Program-made: the position numbers and the translations under genes | Shown: positions 28,734-37,510 of the stretch, one piece after another | Layout of the letters: every line of letters starts with the position of its first letter | Numbering within the stretch: position 1 is the first letter of the stretch | Notes under the pieces: generated by a model | Database searches by the model: none | What the model was told of the DNA's origin: nothing | What the model saw: only the letters and a program-made list of their open reading frames with translations | DNA from: Enterococcus columbae DSM 7374 = ATCC 51263 | GTDB taxonomy: Bacteria > Bacillota > Bacilli > Lactobacillales > Enterococcaceae | Direction of reading: 5' to 3' | NCBI RefSeq assembly: GCF_000406925.1 | Contig: NZ_KE136350.1 | Location: forward strand, 102,202-166,201 | Length of the DNA: 64,000 nt

Positions 28734-29204
28734 TTATAATTTTGATAACTTTTGATTCCAGCGTTTCATTAAAAAATAGCTTCTTAGATACGTGATGACC
28801 CAAATAAGCATGAAAATAACTGTGTAGATGAATAAAAATACAACATAGCTGACTAAATGGAACACTACCCATTGATTGAGATGTGCAACCAGTAAAGTAG
28901 CACTAACTGTAATTAAATAATAAAGCAAACTTCTCTTTAACAGCGACCACTCTTCCTTGTCCCAAATCACGCGACAAGCCATAAATAAAGCACCTAGCAT
29001 CCCAGCCCAAAAAGTTTGCCAGCATACAGCCCATAATTCGCCATCAAGGGACTGTGCTAAACTAGGAGGAACTGCCAAATACTGAACTTTGCCTGAAAAA
29101 TATGTGGAAACCAGACTGATAATGATACTAATGCTCTGACTAATAGCCATCCCCAATGGAAAGCCTAACAAACTCGTTACCAACCACTTTTTCTTTGTTT
29201 GCAT
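28734..29204 (-). CDS. DUF3021 family membrane protein
   Basis: A 156-residue protein with four predicted membrane helices and short basic ends. DUF3021 proteins are almost always paired with a LytTR DNA-binding protein, as here. In streptococci, membrane partners of LytTR regulators (HdrM, BrsM) hold the regulator inactive, and this protein probably does the same. The ATG at 29204 is chosen because GGAAGG lies 8 bases upstream; a GTG at 29213 overlaps the preceding stop. Confidence 0.85.
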   Translation of the reverse strand: MQTKKKWLVTSLLGFPLGMAISQSISIIISLVSTYFSGKVQYLAVPPSLAQSLDGELWAVCWQTFWAGMLGALFMACRVIWDKEEWSLLKRSLLYYLITVSATLLVAHLNQWVVFHLVSYVVFLFIYTVIFMLIWVITYLRSYFLMKRWNQKLSKL

Positions 29205-29209
29205 GATTC

Positions 29210-29650
29210 TCACCTTCCTAAAATTTGTTTTAATTTTCCTAAATATCTTCTAGAAACATAAGTGGTAACACCATTTTTCAACTGAACCAAAATCGTTCCA
29301 TTAAAATGCACATCAAAATATTGCACTTGCTTTAAATTAATGATTTCAGATCTAGAAATACGGACAAATTGTGGGGCATTCAGATAATTTTCAGCCTCAT
29401 ACAAACGAATATTTAATTCATAATTGGCAGTTAACGTAGCAGCATAAACTTTTTTATCTAAGGCATAGAGATGAACGATATCAGCAATGTCTAAAATAAC
29501 GAGTTGATGATGCAAGCGACCAGTTAATAAAGGCTGATCCTGTTGATTTAAAAATTGCACTAACCTCGTGACCTCTGTACTAAGCTCAGCACTATAAATA
29601 ATGACTTTTGGCTCAAGGTACGTTGCATCAATTAAGAGTTCGTACTTCAT
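29210..29650 (-). CDS. LytTR family DNA-binding regulator
   Basis: A 146-residue protein whose C-terminal 100 residues form the LytTR domain (YALDKKVYAATL, FVRISRSEIINLKQVQYF, LKNGVTTYVSRRYL). There is no receiver domain, so it is not a classical two-component response regulator but one half of a LytTR regulatory system with the adjacent DUF3021 membrane protein. The ATG at 29650 follows GAAAGGAGGGG. The -10 TATAAT at 29675-29680 lies just after the terminator of the zinc operon. Confidence 0.9.
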   Translation of the reverse strand: MKYELLIDATYLEPKVIIYSAELSTEVTRLVQFLNQQDQPLLTGRLHHQLVILDIADIVHLYALDKKVYAATLTANYELNIRLYEAENYLNAPQFVRISRSEIINLKQVQYFDVHFNGTILVQLKNGVTTYVSRRYLGKLKQILGR

Positions 29651-29691
29651 CTGCCATCCCCTCCTTTCAACCTAATTATAGACAATAAAAT

Positions 29692-29727
29692 AAAAAAATT
29701 CGACCGTTTACAGATAGACGGTCGAAT
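29692..29727 (-). terminator. Terminator of the zinc transporter operon
   Basis: Perfect 9-bp stem ATTCGACCG/CGGTCGAAT and a run of seven T on the minus strand, about 85 bases beyond the permease stop. Confidence 0.88.
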
Positions 29728-29810
29728 CTAATAGACAAATGGTTTTTTGGGAAAAATAGCTGGATTTTTACTAACTTTCATAAGCCAATCAAACAATCAC
29801 CATGAACATA

Positions 29811-30644
29811 CTAGGAGCGAATTTGCTTTTGGCGATTGAGGCGAATCCAGAAAAATTTAATGATGTTCACTACTAAGAAAAGTGCAATAAATACCAAGGT
29901 AATGGTCGCACCCGGTGGCGTATCTAGATAAAATGAGCTAGTTAAACCAGTGAGCATGCCGATTAAACCAATGAACATGCTTAGATAAATCACCATCGTA
30001 AATCCACGACCAACGCGTAAGCTAATCGCAGCAGGTAAGACCATAATCGCTGAAATTAACAACGCACCAGCAATTGGTATCATAATCGCAATCGCCACAC
30101 CAGTTAAAATATTAAAGCACATCGACATTAAACGCACAGGCAGGCCATCGACATGAGCGGTTGCTTCATCAAAGGTTAGAATATACATCGGCCGCTTAAA
30201 GCGTAAAAAGGCAAAAAACGTTACGATAAATAAAATTCCTAAGAACCAAACCTGCTCATTGGTAATGGTCACAATTGAACCGAATAAATAAGATTGGATA
30301 CTTGCAGCAGAATTTCCCCCACTAAGCTTCATCAATACTAAGGCCAAGGCTAAACCACCAGACATTAAAATCGCAATCGAAACCTCGGAATAGCTATGAA
30401 ACATCGTACGTAGATATTCTAAAACAATGGCCGCTAAAATAACGATGACTAGGGTGGTTAGGCTAGGATTGAATTGTAAGAAAAAGCCTAAAGCCACCCC
30501 AGCTAATGAGACGTGCGATAAGGTATCCGCCATTAATGATTGTCTACGTAAGACCAAAAAGACCCCTAACATCGGTGCAATTCCTGAAATAAAAATCGCG
30601 GCTAAAAATGCGCGTCTCATGAATTCATATGAAAGCAACGCCAT
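29811..30644 (-). CDS. znuB: Zinc ABC transporter permease (ZnuB/AdcB type)
   Basis: A 277-residue ABC-3 family permease with about eight helices, including the family segment [20 protein letters not shown]. With the ATPase and the His-rich binding protein it forms a metal importer. The ATG at 30644 lies 28 bases inside the ATPase gene behind GGAGGATT, indicating coupled translation. The Zur-like site ahead of the operon points to zinc rather than manganese. Confidence 0.92.
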   Translation of the reverse strand: MALLSYEFMRRAFLAAIFISGIAPMLGVFLVLRRQSLMADTLSHVSLAGVALGFFLQFNPSLTTLVIVILAAIVLEYLRTMFHSYSEVSIAILMSGGLALALVLMKLSGGNSAASIQSYLFGSIVTITNEQVWFLGILFIVTFFAFLRFKRPMYILTFDEATAHVDGLPVRLMSMCFNILTGVAIAIMIPIAGALLISAIMVLPAAISLRVGRGFTMVIYLSMFIGLIGMLTGLTSSFYLDTPPGATITLVFIALFLVVNIIKFFWIRLNRQKQIRS

Positions 30645-31300
30645 GGTGAATCCTCCTTTCGCACAAGACGAATTTGCCGATCAGCATAATGCTTGATTTC
30701 TTCATGATCATGCGTAATCATCAAAATCGCTTTTTGGTGTTGGTGCGCACTATGCCGTAATAAACGGTAAAAATCCTTACGAGATTGCTCGTCCATACCA
30801 GTAGTTGGTTCATCTAAAATGAATAAATCTGGATCAGTCGCAAAAATACGTGCTAAACTAATACGCTGCTTTTGTCCGCCAGAAAGCTCACCAATTCGCT
30901 TATTACGCATCTCCCACATGCCCACAGCATCTAACGCCTTTTTAACATGCTCATGATCGCGGCTAGTCAAGCGTTTAAACCAACGATCTTTAGGATAACG
31001 GCCAGATTGCACCAATTCTAAGACCGTACTTGGAAAGCCAACATTAAAGGAAGCAATCTGTTGAGGGATGTAGCCGACACTTAACTTTTTACCTTCGATA
31101 TTTTCTTTAGCAATCGTAATTTTTCCTGACATAGGCTTTAGTAAGCCTAAGGTTGCCTTAACTAGCGTAGATTTTGCGGCTCCATTTTCACCAGTCAAGG
31201 TAACAAATTCGCCCGCATCCACATAATAATTAATGCCACTTAAAACCGGCTCTTCATCATAATAAAAGCTCAAGTTTTCGACTTCAATATAGCGCGCCAT
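30617..31300 (-). CDS. znuC: Zinc ABC transporter ATP-binding protein (ZnuC/AdcC type)
   Basis: A 227-residue ATPase. Walker A reads GENGAAKST, with Ala where most ABC proteins have Gly, a variant found in this metal-transporter branch. The signature is [14 protein letters not shown] and Walker B LFILDEP. It is the second gene of the binding protein-ATPase-permease operon, 33 bases after the binding protein. Confidence 0.93.
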   Translation of the reverse strand: MARYIEVENLSFYYDEEPVLSGINYYVDAGEFVTLTGENGAAKSTLVKATLGLLKPMSGKITIAKENIEGKKLSVGYIPQQIASFNVGFPSTVLELVQSGRYPKDRWFKRLTSRDHEHVKKALDAVGMWEMRNKRIGELSGGQKQRISLARIFATDPDLFILDEPTTGMDEQSRKDFYRLLRHSAHQHQKAILMITHDHEEIKHYADRQIRLVRKEDSPWRCFHMNS

Positions 31301-31333
31301 AACTCCTCCACTTTTCTTTTCGTCAAATATAAT

Positions 31334-32266
31334 TTATTGAATACTTTCTTTTAACGCTTGTAAATTCTCTGTCATCACCGAAAGATAATCTTCTCCTGCT
31401 TGCATTTGTTTTTTGGTCAAGCCCTCTAAAGGATTTAAAACAGCTAATTTTACGCCTGTTTCTTTTGCTAAGGTTTGGGCAACCTTTGAAGAAGCATTTT
31501 CTTCAAAATAAATGACCTTCACTTGATGTTCATCCACAAATGTTTTTAAACTAGCTAAACGACTTGGACTAGGCTCTTCATCAGGTGAAATGCCAGAAAT
31601 AGCCACTTGAGTGAGCCCATACTGATGTGCCAGATAGCCAAAAGCCGCATGTTGGGTGACAAATGTTTTATTCGTAGCCGTTTTAGTCGCATCAACATAT
31701 TGTTGATTTAACTCAGCAAGCTTAGCGAGATAAGCACTAGCATTCTTAGTAAAAGTTGCTTTATACTTTGGATACTTTTTAATCAAGGCATCGCGAATGG
31801 TTTTAACCTCTTCTTGTGCTAAAACTGGATCTAACCAAACATGTGGATCCACTTTCGCATGCGCATGTTCCTCTTCATCCGCCTCATCTTCATGTTCTTG
31901 CGCACTATCTAATAATTGAATGCCTTGGCTCGCTTGAACAAAGGTTGTTTGGGTATCCTTGGCATTTTTCTTCACATCTTTAATCCAGGTTTCAAAATAA
32001 TTGCTATTATAAACCAGCATCCCCGCTTCACTAATCTTCGCTAAATCCTTGGCGCTTGGTTCATAATCATGCGCCTCAGTGCCAGCTGGAATTAATAAAT
32101 CTACTTGGCCGCTATCACCGACAACTGCCTTAGTAAAAGCATACATTGGATAAAAAGTCGTCATTACCTTCACCTGATTATCTTTTGATTGCTGACTAGC
32201 AGCAGAACAGGCACCTAAAAAGAAGAGACTGATTAAAAAAAGTAAACCTAAAGCTGTTTTTTTCAC
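31334..32266 (-). CDS. znuA: Zinc-binding lipoprotein of the ABC importer (ZnuA/AdcA type)
   Basis: A 310-residue cluster A-I solute-binding protein. A lipobox LGAC puts the lipidated cysteine at residue 20. The metal ligands include TEAHDYEPS and the later VDPHVWLDP. A His/Asp/Glu loop (HEDEADEEEHAHAK) lies just before that, typical of zinc-specific members. There is no ZinT domain, unlike full-length AdcA. The start is GTG at 32266 behind AGGAGG. Confidence 0.93.
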   Translation of the reverse strand: MKKTALGLLFLISLFFLGACSAASQQSKDNQVKVMTTFYPMYAFTKAVVGDSGQVDLLIPAGTEAHDYEPSAKDLAKISEAGMLVYNSNYFETWIKDVKKNAKDTQTTFVQASQGIQLLDSAQEHEDEADEEEHAHAKVDPHVWLDPVLAQEEVKTIRDALIKKYPKYKATFTKNASAYLAKLAELNQQYVDATKTATNKTFVTQHAAFGYLAHQYGLTQVAISGISPDEEPSPSRLASLKTFVDEHQVKVIYFEENASSKVAQTLAKETGVKLAVLNPLEGLTKKQMQAGEDYLSVMTENLQALKESIQ

Positions 32267-32293
32267 AAAAAAACCTCCTGATAAATCGGAATG

Positions 32294-32357
32294 TAAATCG
32301 TAATATTACGATTTATTTAGCATTCCCTAATGTATCAAACTATCGAAAGTGCGTCAA
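32294..32357 (-). promoter_or_regulatory. Zinc operon promoter with Zur-type palindrome
   Basis: On the minus strand TTGACG (32352-32357) and TACATT (32329-32334) lie 17 bases apart, with TGA before the -10 (extended form). Just downstream, at 32295-32314, is the perfect palindrome AAATCGTAATATTACGATTT. Its half-sites match the Bacillus Zur box, but there is no central base (7-0-7 rather than 7-1-7). Its place around +8 to +28 suits repression. Confidence 0.85.
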
Positions 32358-32506
32358 GCAATATTACTTTATTTTTTTCTACAACTTAAAAAATCATTTA
32401 CAGAATTCTAACTTTTTGTTCAAAAAAACTTCAAATTTACCCTTTATATTATAAGTATCCCAATAAACAACCCTATATAAACACTTTTTCATTTTTAACT
32501 CCTTAA

Positions 32507-32534
32507 AAAGAGGCAACGAAATCGTTGCCTCTTT
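32507..32534 (-). terminator. Terminator after pepF
   Basis: Perfect 13-bp stem AAAGAGGCAACGA/TCGTTGCCTCTTT followed by TTTAAGG on the minus strand; 15 bases past the pepF stop. Confidence 0.9.
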
Positions 32535-32548
32535 CCTTTTATCTATAA

Positions 32549-34366
32549 CTATACTTCCAATTCCTTAACTAGGGCTTCTAGTTCATCAAGACGTTGTTCA
32601 AAAACACGCATTGCTTCTTCTAAATAGTCTGGTTTCGTCATATCTACACCAGCTTTTTTCATCACCTCAATTGGATAATCGCTACTTCCGGCTTTAAGGT
32701 AAGCTAGATAGTTCGTTAACGCTTGAGGATCATCCGATAAGATCTTCGCAGCCAAAGCAGAGGCCGCACTAAAACCAGTTGCATATTGATAAACATAATA
32801 ATTGTAATAAAAGTGCGGAATACGGGACCATTCATAGCGAATCTGTTCATCCTCACTAATTGCCGAACCATAATATTTTTGATTGAGCTTTCCATAATGC
32901 TCATTTAAAAATTCCGCAGTCAATGGCGTGCCCTTTGCATCTTCTTCATGCATAAAATGCTCAAATTCTGCAAATTGGGTTTGTCGGAAAACGGTCCCCT
33001 TAAAGCCATCTAAATAATGATTGAGAATATACGCTCTTACCTTTGGATCTTTTTGCGTCTGTAATAAATACTCAGTCAACAAATTCTCATTGGTCGTGGA
33101 AGCAATTTCCGCCAAGAAAATAGAGTAATCACCATAAACATAAGGCTGATACTTACGTGTAAAGTAGCTATGAACAGAATGTCCCATTTCATGAACTAAG
33201 GTAAATAATTGATCTAGTGTATCGTGCCAATTCAACAGAATATATGGATAAGTATCATAAGCCCCTGAAGAATAAGCCCCACTTCTTTTGCCTTTATTTT
33301 CCACTACGTCGATCCAACGATTTTCAAAGGCTTCCTTAACCACAGCTAGGTATTCTTCCCCCATTGGTGCTAACGCTTTAAAGGCTTCTTGAGTGGCCTG
33401 TTCATAGGTATATTTCAATGAGCTTTCCCCTAAAAGCGGTGTATAAACATCATACATATGTAATTCATCTACCTTCAATAGACGTTTTCTTAATTCCATA
33501 TAACGATGTAACAATGGCAAATGCTTATTTACCACCTCCACTAGCGTATCATGTACACTTTCAGGAATATGATTTCCGCTTAAAGCTGCTTGACGAGCCG
33601 ATGCAAAGTGACGTACCTTGGCTGAATAATTGTGACGTTTCACATTAGCACTAAGCGTAGAAGCAAACGTGCGAGCAAATTGTTGATAGACTTTATATAA
33701 GCCTTCAAAAGCTGCTTTACGTACACGGCGATCAGTGCTTTCTAGTAATTGCCCGTAGACACCATGAGATAATTGAATTTTTTCTCCTTGCTCATCTTCT
33801 ATCACAGGAAATTCTAAATCAGCATTATTTAAAATGGAAAAAGTATTTGCTGCTGAACCAAAGATTTCCCCAGCTGCGGCCAATAAAGCCTCTTGCTCTG
33901 CGGGTAAAATATGTGCACGATTATCAACAATTTGTTGCACATAATGACGATATTGCGCTAAGGCTGGCTCTGCATCAAAATATTGCCAAATCACTTCATC
34001 AGCCAAAGACAACACTTCTGGTTCAAACCAGGCAATTGCTTCCCCAGCTTGTGCCCATAGACTAGTTGCGCGGGCATATAAGGCTTGATCCTTAGCATTG
34101 GTGGTATCTTGATCATTACGCAAATGCGTATAGACATAAATCGTCTCTAGCTGACGACCAATAGCCAGTTGATATTCTAAAGCCGCTAAAAAGGCCTGTG
34201 CACCTTCTTTTAAGGTTCCCTTATATTGATCAACCTTCGCTAGATCGGCTTGTAGCTTAGCAATCGCCGCTTCAAAAGCAGCTTCATCGGCAAAAATCAC
34301 GCTAAGATCCCAGGTCAACTCCTCTGCGACTTCATTTCTTAAAGGTAATTGTTTAGTTTCTGACAT
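32549..34366 (-). CDS. pepF: Oligoendopeptidase F
   Basis: A zinc metallopeptidase of the M3 family, 605 residues, cleaving short peptides in the cytosol. The active-site helix is HEMGHSVHSYF (HExxH), with the third ligand Glu downstream in EIASTTNENLL. Length and the N-terminal helical region match PepF/PepB of lactic acid bacteria. An extended -10 (TGCTATACT, 34399-34404) lies about 33 bases upstream; the gene is monocistronic. Confidence 0.95.
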   Translation of the reverse strand: MSETKQLPLRNEVAEELTWDLSVIFADEAAFEAAIAKLQADLAKVDQYKGTLKEGAQAFLAALEYQLAIGRQLETIYVYTHLRNDQDTTNAKDQALYARATSLWAQAGEAIAWFEPEVLSLADEVIWQYFDAEPALAQYRHYVQQIVDNRAHILPAEQEALLAAAGEIFGSAANTFSILNNADLEFPVIEDEQGEKIQLSHGVYGQLLESTDRRVRKAAFEGLYKVYQQFARTFASTLSANVKRHNYSAKVRHFASARQAALSGNHIPESVHDTLVEVVNKHLPLLHRYMELRKRLLKVDELHMYDVYTPLLGESSLKYTYEQATQEAFKALAPMGEEYLAVVKEAFENRWIDVVENKGKRSGAYSSGAYDTYPYILLNWHDTLDQLFTLVHEMGHSVHSYFTRKYQPYVYGDYSIFLAEIASTTNENLLTEYLLQTQKDPKVRAYILNHYLDGFKGTVFRQTQFAEFEHFMHEEDAKGTPLTAEFLNEHYGKLNQKYYGSAISEDEQIRYEWSRIPHFYYNYYVYQYATGFSAASALAAKILSDDPQALTNYLAYLKAGSSDYPIEVMKKAGVDMTKPDYLEEAMRVFEQRLDELEALVKELEV

Positions 34367-34483
34367 ATCTGCACCTTCTTACTTGTTTCATTAGCGTTAG
34401 TATAGCACAAAATAATTATAATGAAAAAAGCTTGAACGCAATGAAGCAAATCCCCTCAGCTTATCTTTCATCATTTAACTACG

Positions 34484-34513
34484 CAAAAAGGTCTCCAAAA
34501 ATTTGCAGACCTT
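34484..34513 (-). terminator. Terminator after ispE
   Basis: Stem AAGGTCT/AGACCTT with the minus-strand run TTTTTG; 20 bases past the ispE stop. Confidence 0.75.
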
Positions 34514-34533
34514 CAATCATTTTTTTCATTTTT

Positions 34534-35385
34534 CTAAGGTAAGGTACGGACTAAATAAACCTCCTCACAAAAACCCTTTAACGCATTATAAATTCGCTGT
34601 GCTCGTGAGTATTTCTGACATAGTGCAAAAACTGTCGGACCACTGCCACTCATCAAAGCCACATCCGCACCAAATTGCAGCATTTTATCTTTTACCTTGG
34701 CAACAATCGGATATTTGTCAATCGTTACCTGCTCCAAGCTATTGCCCATATGCTTTTGCATTTGCAGATAATCCTTCGCTTGAATCGCAGCAATCAATTC
34801 ATCAATATCTGGATGAAATAATTGGGCTACATCCACCAATTGAAAAATCTTCCGCGTTGAGACACTGATTTTAGGCTTTACTAAAACCACCCAGCACTGC
34901 GGCATCGACTCAATAGGCTGGACAATCTCGCCCTTACCAAAAACAGCTGAGGTCGTTCCATATAAACAATAGGGAACATCTGTGCCTACTTGCATTCCTA
35001 AATCAACTAGCTCACCCAGCGACAAGTCCAATTGCCACAAGCGGTTTAATCCTCTCAGTGCTGCTGCACAGTCACTACTTCCTCCACCTAAGCCCGCTGC
35101 TACTGGAATATTTTTTTCAATCGAAATTTTAATGCCCTTTTTAATATGATAGCGCTGCTTTAATAATTCAGCCGCTTGATAAACATTATTTCGTTTATCT
35201 ACTGGTAAAAAAGCTTTGTTGGTCTCAACAATAATTTCGTCTGTGGGTAAAGTTTCAAATTTTAAATGATCCGCCAAATCAATACTTGCCATCACCATTT
35301 TTAATTCATGATACTGATCAGGGCGTTTATATAAAATATCCAAGCCTAAATTAATCTTGGCCGGTGCTTTTTCATAAATTTCCAT
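34534..35385 (-). CDS. ispE: 4-diphosphocytidyl-2-C-methyl-D-erythritol kinase
   Basis: A GHMP kinase of the MEP isoprenoid pathway, 283 residues from the chosen start. It begins EIYEKAPAKINLGLDI, and the ATP loop is PVAAGLGGGSSDCAA. A third motif, LMSGSGPTVFAL, lies near the C-terminus. The ATG at 35385 follows AGGTGAAAGC; a frame open for 84 more bases has no ribosome site and begins in repeat-flanking DNA. Enterococci proper generally use the mevalonate route, so MEP genes in a full genome would help to place the organism; ispE-like genes are nevertheless found in many Lactobacillales. Confidence 0.92.
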   Translation of the reverse strand: MEIYEKAPAKINLGLDILYKRPDQYHELKMVMASIDLADHLKFETLPTDEIIVETNKAFLPVDKRNNVYQAAELLKQRYHIKKGIKISIEKNIPVAAGLGGGSSDCAAALRGLNRLWQLDLSLGELVDLGMQVGTDVPYCLYGTTSAVFGKGEIVQPIESMPQCWVVLVKPKISVSTRKIFQLVDVAQLFHPDIDELIAAIQAKDYLQMQKHMGNSLEQVTIDKYPIVAKVKDKMLQFGADVALMSGSGPTVFALCQKYSRAQRIYNALKGFCEEVYLVRTLP

Positions 35386-35551
35386 GCTTTCACCTATAAT
35401 CATAGACATTATCTCAATTATTTTACCATATCTCCAACTTTCTTGTATAGCACAGAAACTGACAGTCAAAAAAGCGCTAGGTCCACTAATTGATTGATCT
35501 TAGCATGAAAAATTTTCTTTCTAAGATAAAGCGCTGCTATCAAAAATTCTT

Positions 35552-35580
35552 TTGACTTTAACGCAACCGGTTGCTATACT
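35552..35580 (+). promoter_or_regulatory. Strong promoter with LacI-family operator ahead of pgmB
   Basis: TTGACT (35552-35557) and TATACT (35575-35580) are 17 bases apart on the plus strand. The spacer contains the perfect 12-bp palindrome GCAACCGGTTGC (35563-35574) with a central CG, the form bound by LacI/GalR-family sugar repressors such as MalR. The only plus-strand gene downstream is pgmB at 36144, so the predicted leader is about 555 bases and consists almost wholly of the repeat array. Confidence 0.75.
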
Positions 35581-35600
35581 ATAAGTATCAAACAAATAGA

Positions 35601-36121
35601 TACCACGGCATCAATCGAGCTGCTATTCGGTAAATTAAGTAACTACCCCCAAAAAGTGTTAAAAGTTACGCACTTTTTGTGACTAGTTAACCTTATTTAC
35701 TCATAGCAAAGCGCTCGTTTGATAGCCTCTATAATCAGCATGAGTCAAGCTGGTTTTCGGCAATAAGCTTGCAATCGAAAAAGTGTTAACATACACGCAC
35801 TTTTATCGCCTGCTTAAACTTTTGCTCAAACCAAGGCGCTTGTCTCATAGCCTCTGAAGTAAACGGCATGTTGTTGAGCTGATACTCGATAAATAAGCCA
35901 AGTTGCTGAAAAAATCTCAAATATGGTGGATTTTTCCATCCACTTGGAACTTATTTACTCGTATCAAAGCGCTCAACACATAGCCTCTAAAGTAAACCGC
36001 ATGAACCAGCTAGTCACTCGACAAATAAGTCAAAGTGCTGTAAAAGTCTTAAAAGTAGCGGACTGTTCCATCCCTTTGAAGCTTATTTGCTCGTGCCTGA
36101 GCGAGCTGTCTCATAGCCTCT
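35601..36121. repeat. Array A: four long-hairpin modules
   Basis: Four modules end at the common string TAGCCTCT: 35601-35730, 35731-35855, 35856-35988 and 35989-36121. Each is a full-length imperfect palindrome: outer arms of the form GGC..ATCAA..GAGC against GCTC..TTGATAGCC, then GTAAATAAG/CTTATTTAC, then a module-specific centre such as AAAAAGTG/CACTTTTT. Modules 1, 2 and 3 recur almost unchanged in array B at 60 kb. Open frames here (for example 35923-36123) have no ribosome site and are not genes. Confidence 0.9.
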
Positions 36122-36143
36122 AAAATAAAAGGAGTTGTTCTTA

Positions 36144-36794
36144 ATGAAAAAAGGATTTGTTTTTGATTTAGATGGTGTGATTACCGATACTGCCAAATAT
36201 CATTTTATTGCTTGGCAAGCTTTGGCTGAGGAGTTAGGTATTACGATTGATTTAGCCTTTAACGAGCAATTAAAAGGGATTAGTCGTATGGAATCTTTAG
36301 AGCGAATTTTAGCATTTGGTCACCAAGCTGAGAAATTCACTGAACAAGAAAAACAAGCCTTAGCCGAAAAGAAAAATACCCATTATGTTGAATTATTACA
36401 AAGTTTAACGCCAAACGATTTATTGCCTGGTGTAAAAGCATTTTTAGATCAAGCAAAAGCCTTAAATATCCCATGTGCCATTGCTTCAGCTTCTAAAAAC
36501 GCCCCTTTTATCTTAGAAAAACTTGGCGTAAAAGAAGACTTCCAGGCAATTGTTGATCCTAATACTCTAAGCAAAGGAAAACCAGACCCTGAAATTTTCA
36601 TCAAAGCCTGTCAACTCATTCAAGTACAGCCATCTGACGCAATCGGTTTCGAAGATGCGCAGGCTGGTATTCAAGGAATAAAGGCGGCTGGAATGTATGC
36701 TATCGGCGTATCCGTAGGTGAACCTTTAGATGGTGCAGACCAAATCATTCATAGTTTCACAGAGATTACCGCTAAAGAATTACAACAACGCTAA
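36144..36794 (+). CDS. pgmB: Beta-phosphoglucomutase
   Basis: Converts beta-glucose-1-phosphate to glucose-6-phosphate, usually after maltose or trehalose phosphorylase. A HAD-superfamily enzyme of 216 residues: FDLDGVITDTAKYHFIAW with the nucleophile and general-acid aspartates, GISRMESLERIL in the cap, SASKNA, and GFEDAQAGIQ for the metal site. The ATG at 36144 follows AAAAGGAG; a TTG three codons earlier is closer to that site and less likely. No phosphorylase gene is adjacent, so pgmB stands alone behind a LacI-type operator and array A. Confidence 0.93.
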   Translation: MKKGFVFDLDGVITDTAKYHFIAWQALAEELGITIDLAFNEQLKGISRMESLERILAFGHQAEKFTEQEKQALAEKKNTHYVELLQSLTPNDLLPGVKAFLDQAKALNIPCAIASASKNAPFILEKLGVKEDFQAIVDPNTLSKGKPDPEIFIKACQLIQVQPSDAIGFEDAQAGIQGIKAAGMYAIGVSVGEPLDGADQIIHSFTEITAKELQQR

Positions 36795-36796
36795 AA

Positions 36797-36835
36797 AAGA
36801 CGTGTACGCCAATTGCGTACACGCTCTTTTTTTTT
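36797..36835. terminator. Bidirectional terminator between pgmB and the membrane protein gene
   Basis: Perfect stem CGTGTACGC/GCGTACACG extended by AGA/TCT, with T-runs on both strands. It serves both convergent genes. Confidence 0.9.
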
Positions 36836-36838
36836 TTC

Positions 36839-37246
36839 TTAAAATAGAACATCTATCAACATCCAGATAAACAAAACAACACTCATTAGCGTTAAAGCTT
36901 GCCAGATTATTCGACCGATTTTATGATAGGGATTAATCGTAAAGCCTATCCCATACACTCTAGGAACAAAAAGTGGCCCCTGTTCATCAATCACGCCGAC
37001 ATAATACTCTTTTAGAATCCTAAAAGAAAAATGTAGTAAGCTAAAGAGAAGGACTGTCATGAACAAACCAATCAGGCCAATCACTTCTTGCGTATTCGGA
37101 TAATGACTGAGACCAATCGTTATTCCCGTCAGCCCAATCATCAGCCCTAAAATAACTCTACTATAACACTGATACTTTTTATTTTTAAGATTTGGCTGCA
37201 TCTTTTGTAGCTGTTTATTGCTTCGATGATTATAATTATTTTTCAT
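36839..37246 (-). CDS. Small membrane protein of unknown function
   Basis: A 135-residue protein with a basic, Asn/Gln-rich cytoplasmic N-terminus (residues 1-28) and three predicted helices (about 30-47, 55-75 and 112-133), with a conserved-looking loop between helices 2 and 3 (YYVGVIDEQGPLFVPRVYGIGFTINP). I do not recognise the family. A promoter-like TTGTTT-16-TATACT lies upstream with the -10 at 37296-37301. It ends at a terminator shared with pgmB. Confidence 0.75.
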   Translation of the reverse strand: MKNNYNHRSNKQLQKMQPNLKNKKYQCYSRVILGLMIGLTGITIGLSHYPNTQEVIGLIGLFMTVLLFSLLHFSFRILKEYYVGVIDEQGPLFVPRVYGIGFTINPYHKIGRIIWQALTLMSVVLFIWMLIDVLF

Positions 37247-37442
37247 CTTTATCGCCTCTTTTAGTCAAACATCCTCTGTAACTGATTACACTTATAGTAT
37301 AGTCTGAAAATCTACAAAAACAAGTTGATGGCCATTTTATTTGTGAATGATATTCAGTACCTTATCAGTTTTTACAATGATATTCGTGAACACTTTGCTT
37401 ACACTATACCTAGCCAATAATGTCAGAAAAGATGCAATGAAG

Positions 37443-37491
37443 CAAAAATAATCTCCTCAAAATTAACTTCACGGCTAATCTTGAGGAGATT
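37443..37491 (-). terminator. Terminator after rny
   Basis: Perfect 11-bp stem AATCTCCTCAA/TTGAGGAGATT followed on the minus strand by ATTTTTGC; 20 bases past the rny stop. Confidence 0.85.
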
Positions 37492-37510
37492 GGTACTTTA
37501 TTCTTTTTTG

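Noticed and set aside
30617-31300. Defective Walker A in the zinc ATPase (GENGAAKST)
   Set aside because: The Gly-to-Ala change occurs in intact members of this metal-transporter branch, and all other motifs are present.
35601-36121. CRISPR array
   Set aside because: The units are long and self-complementary with no short identical repeat plus unique spacer pattern, and no cas gene is present.
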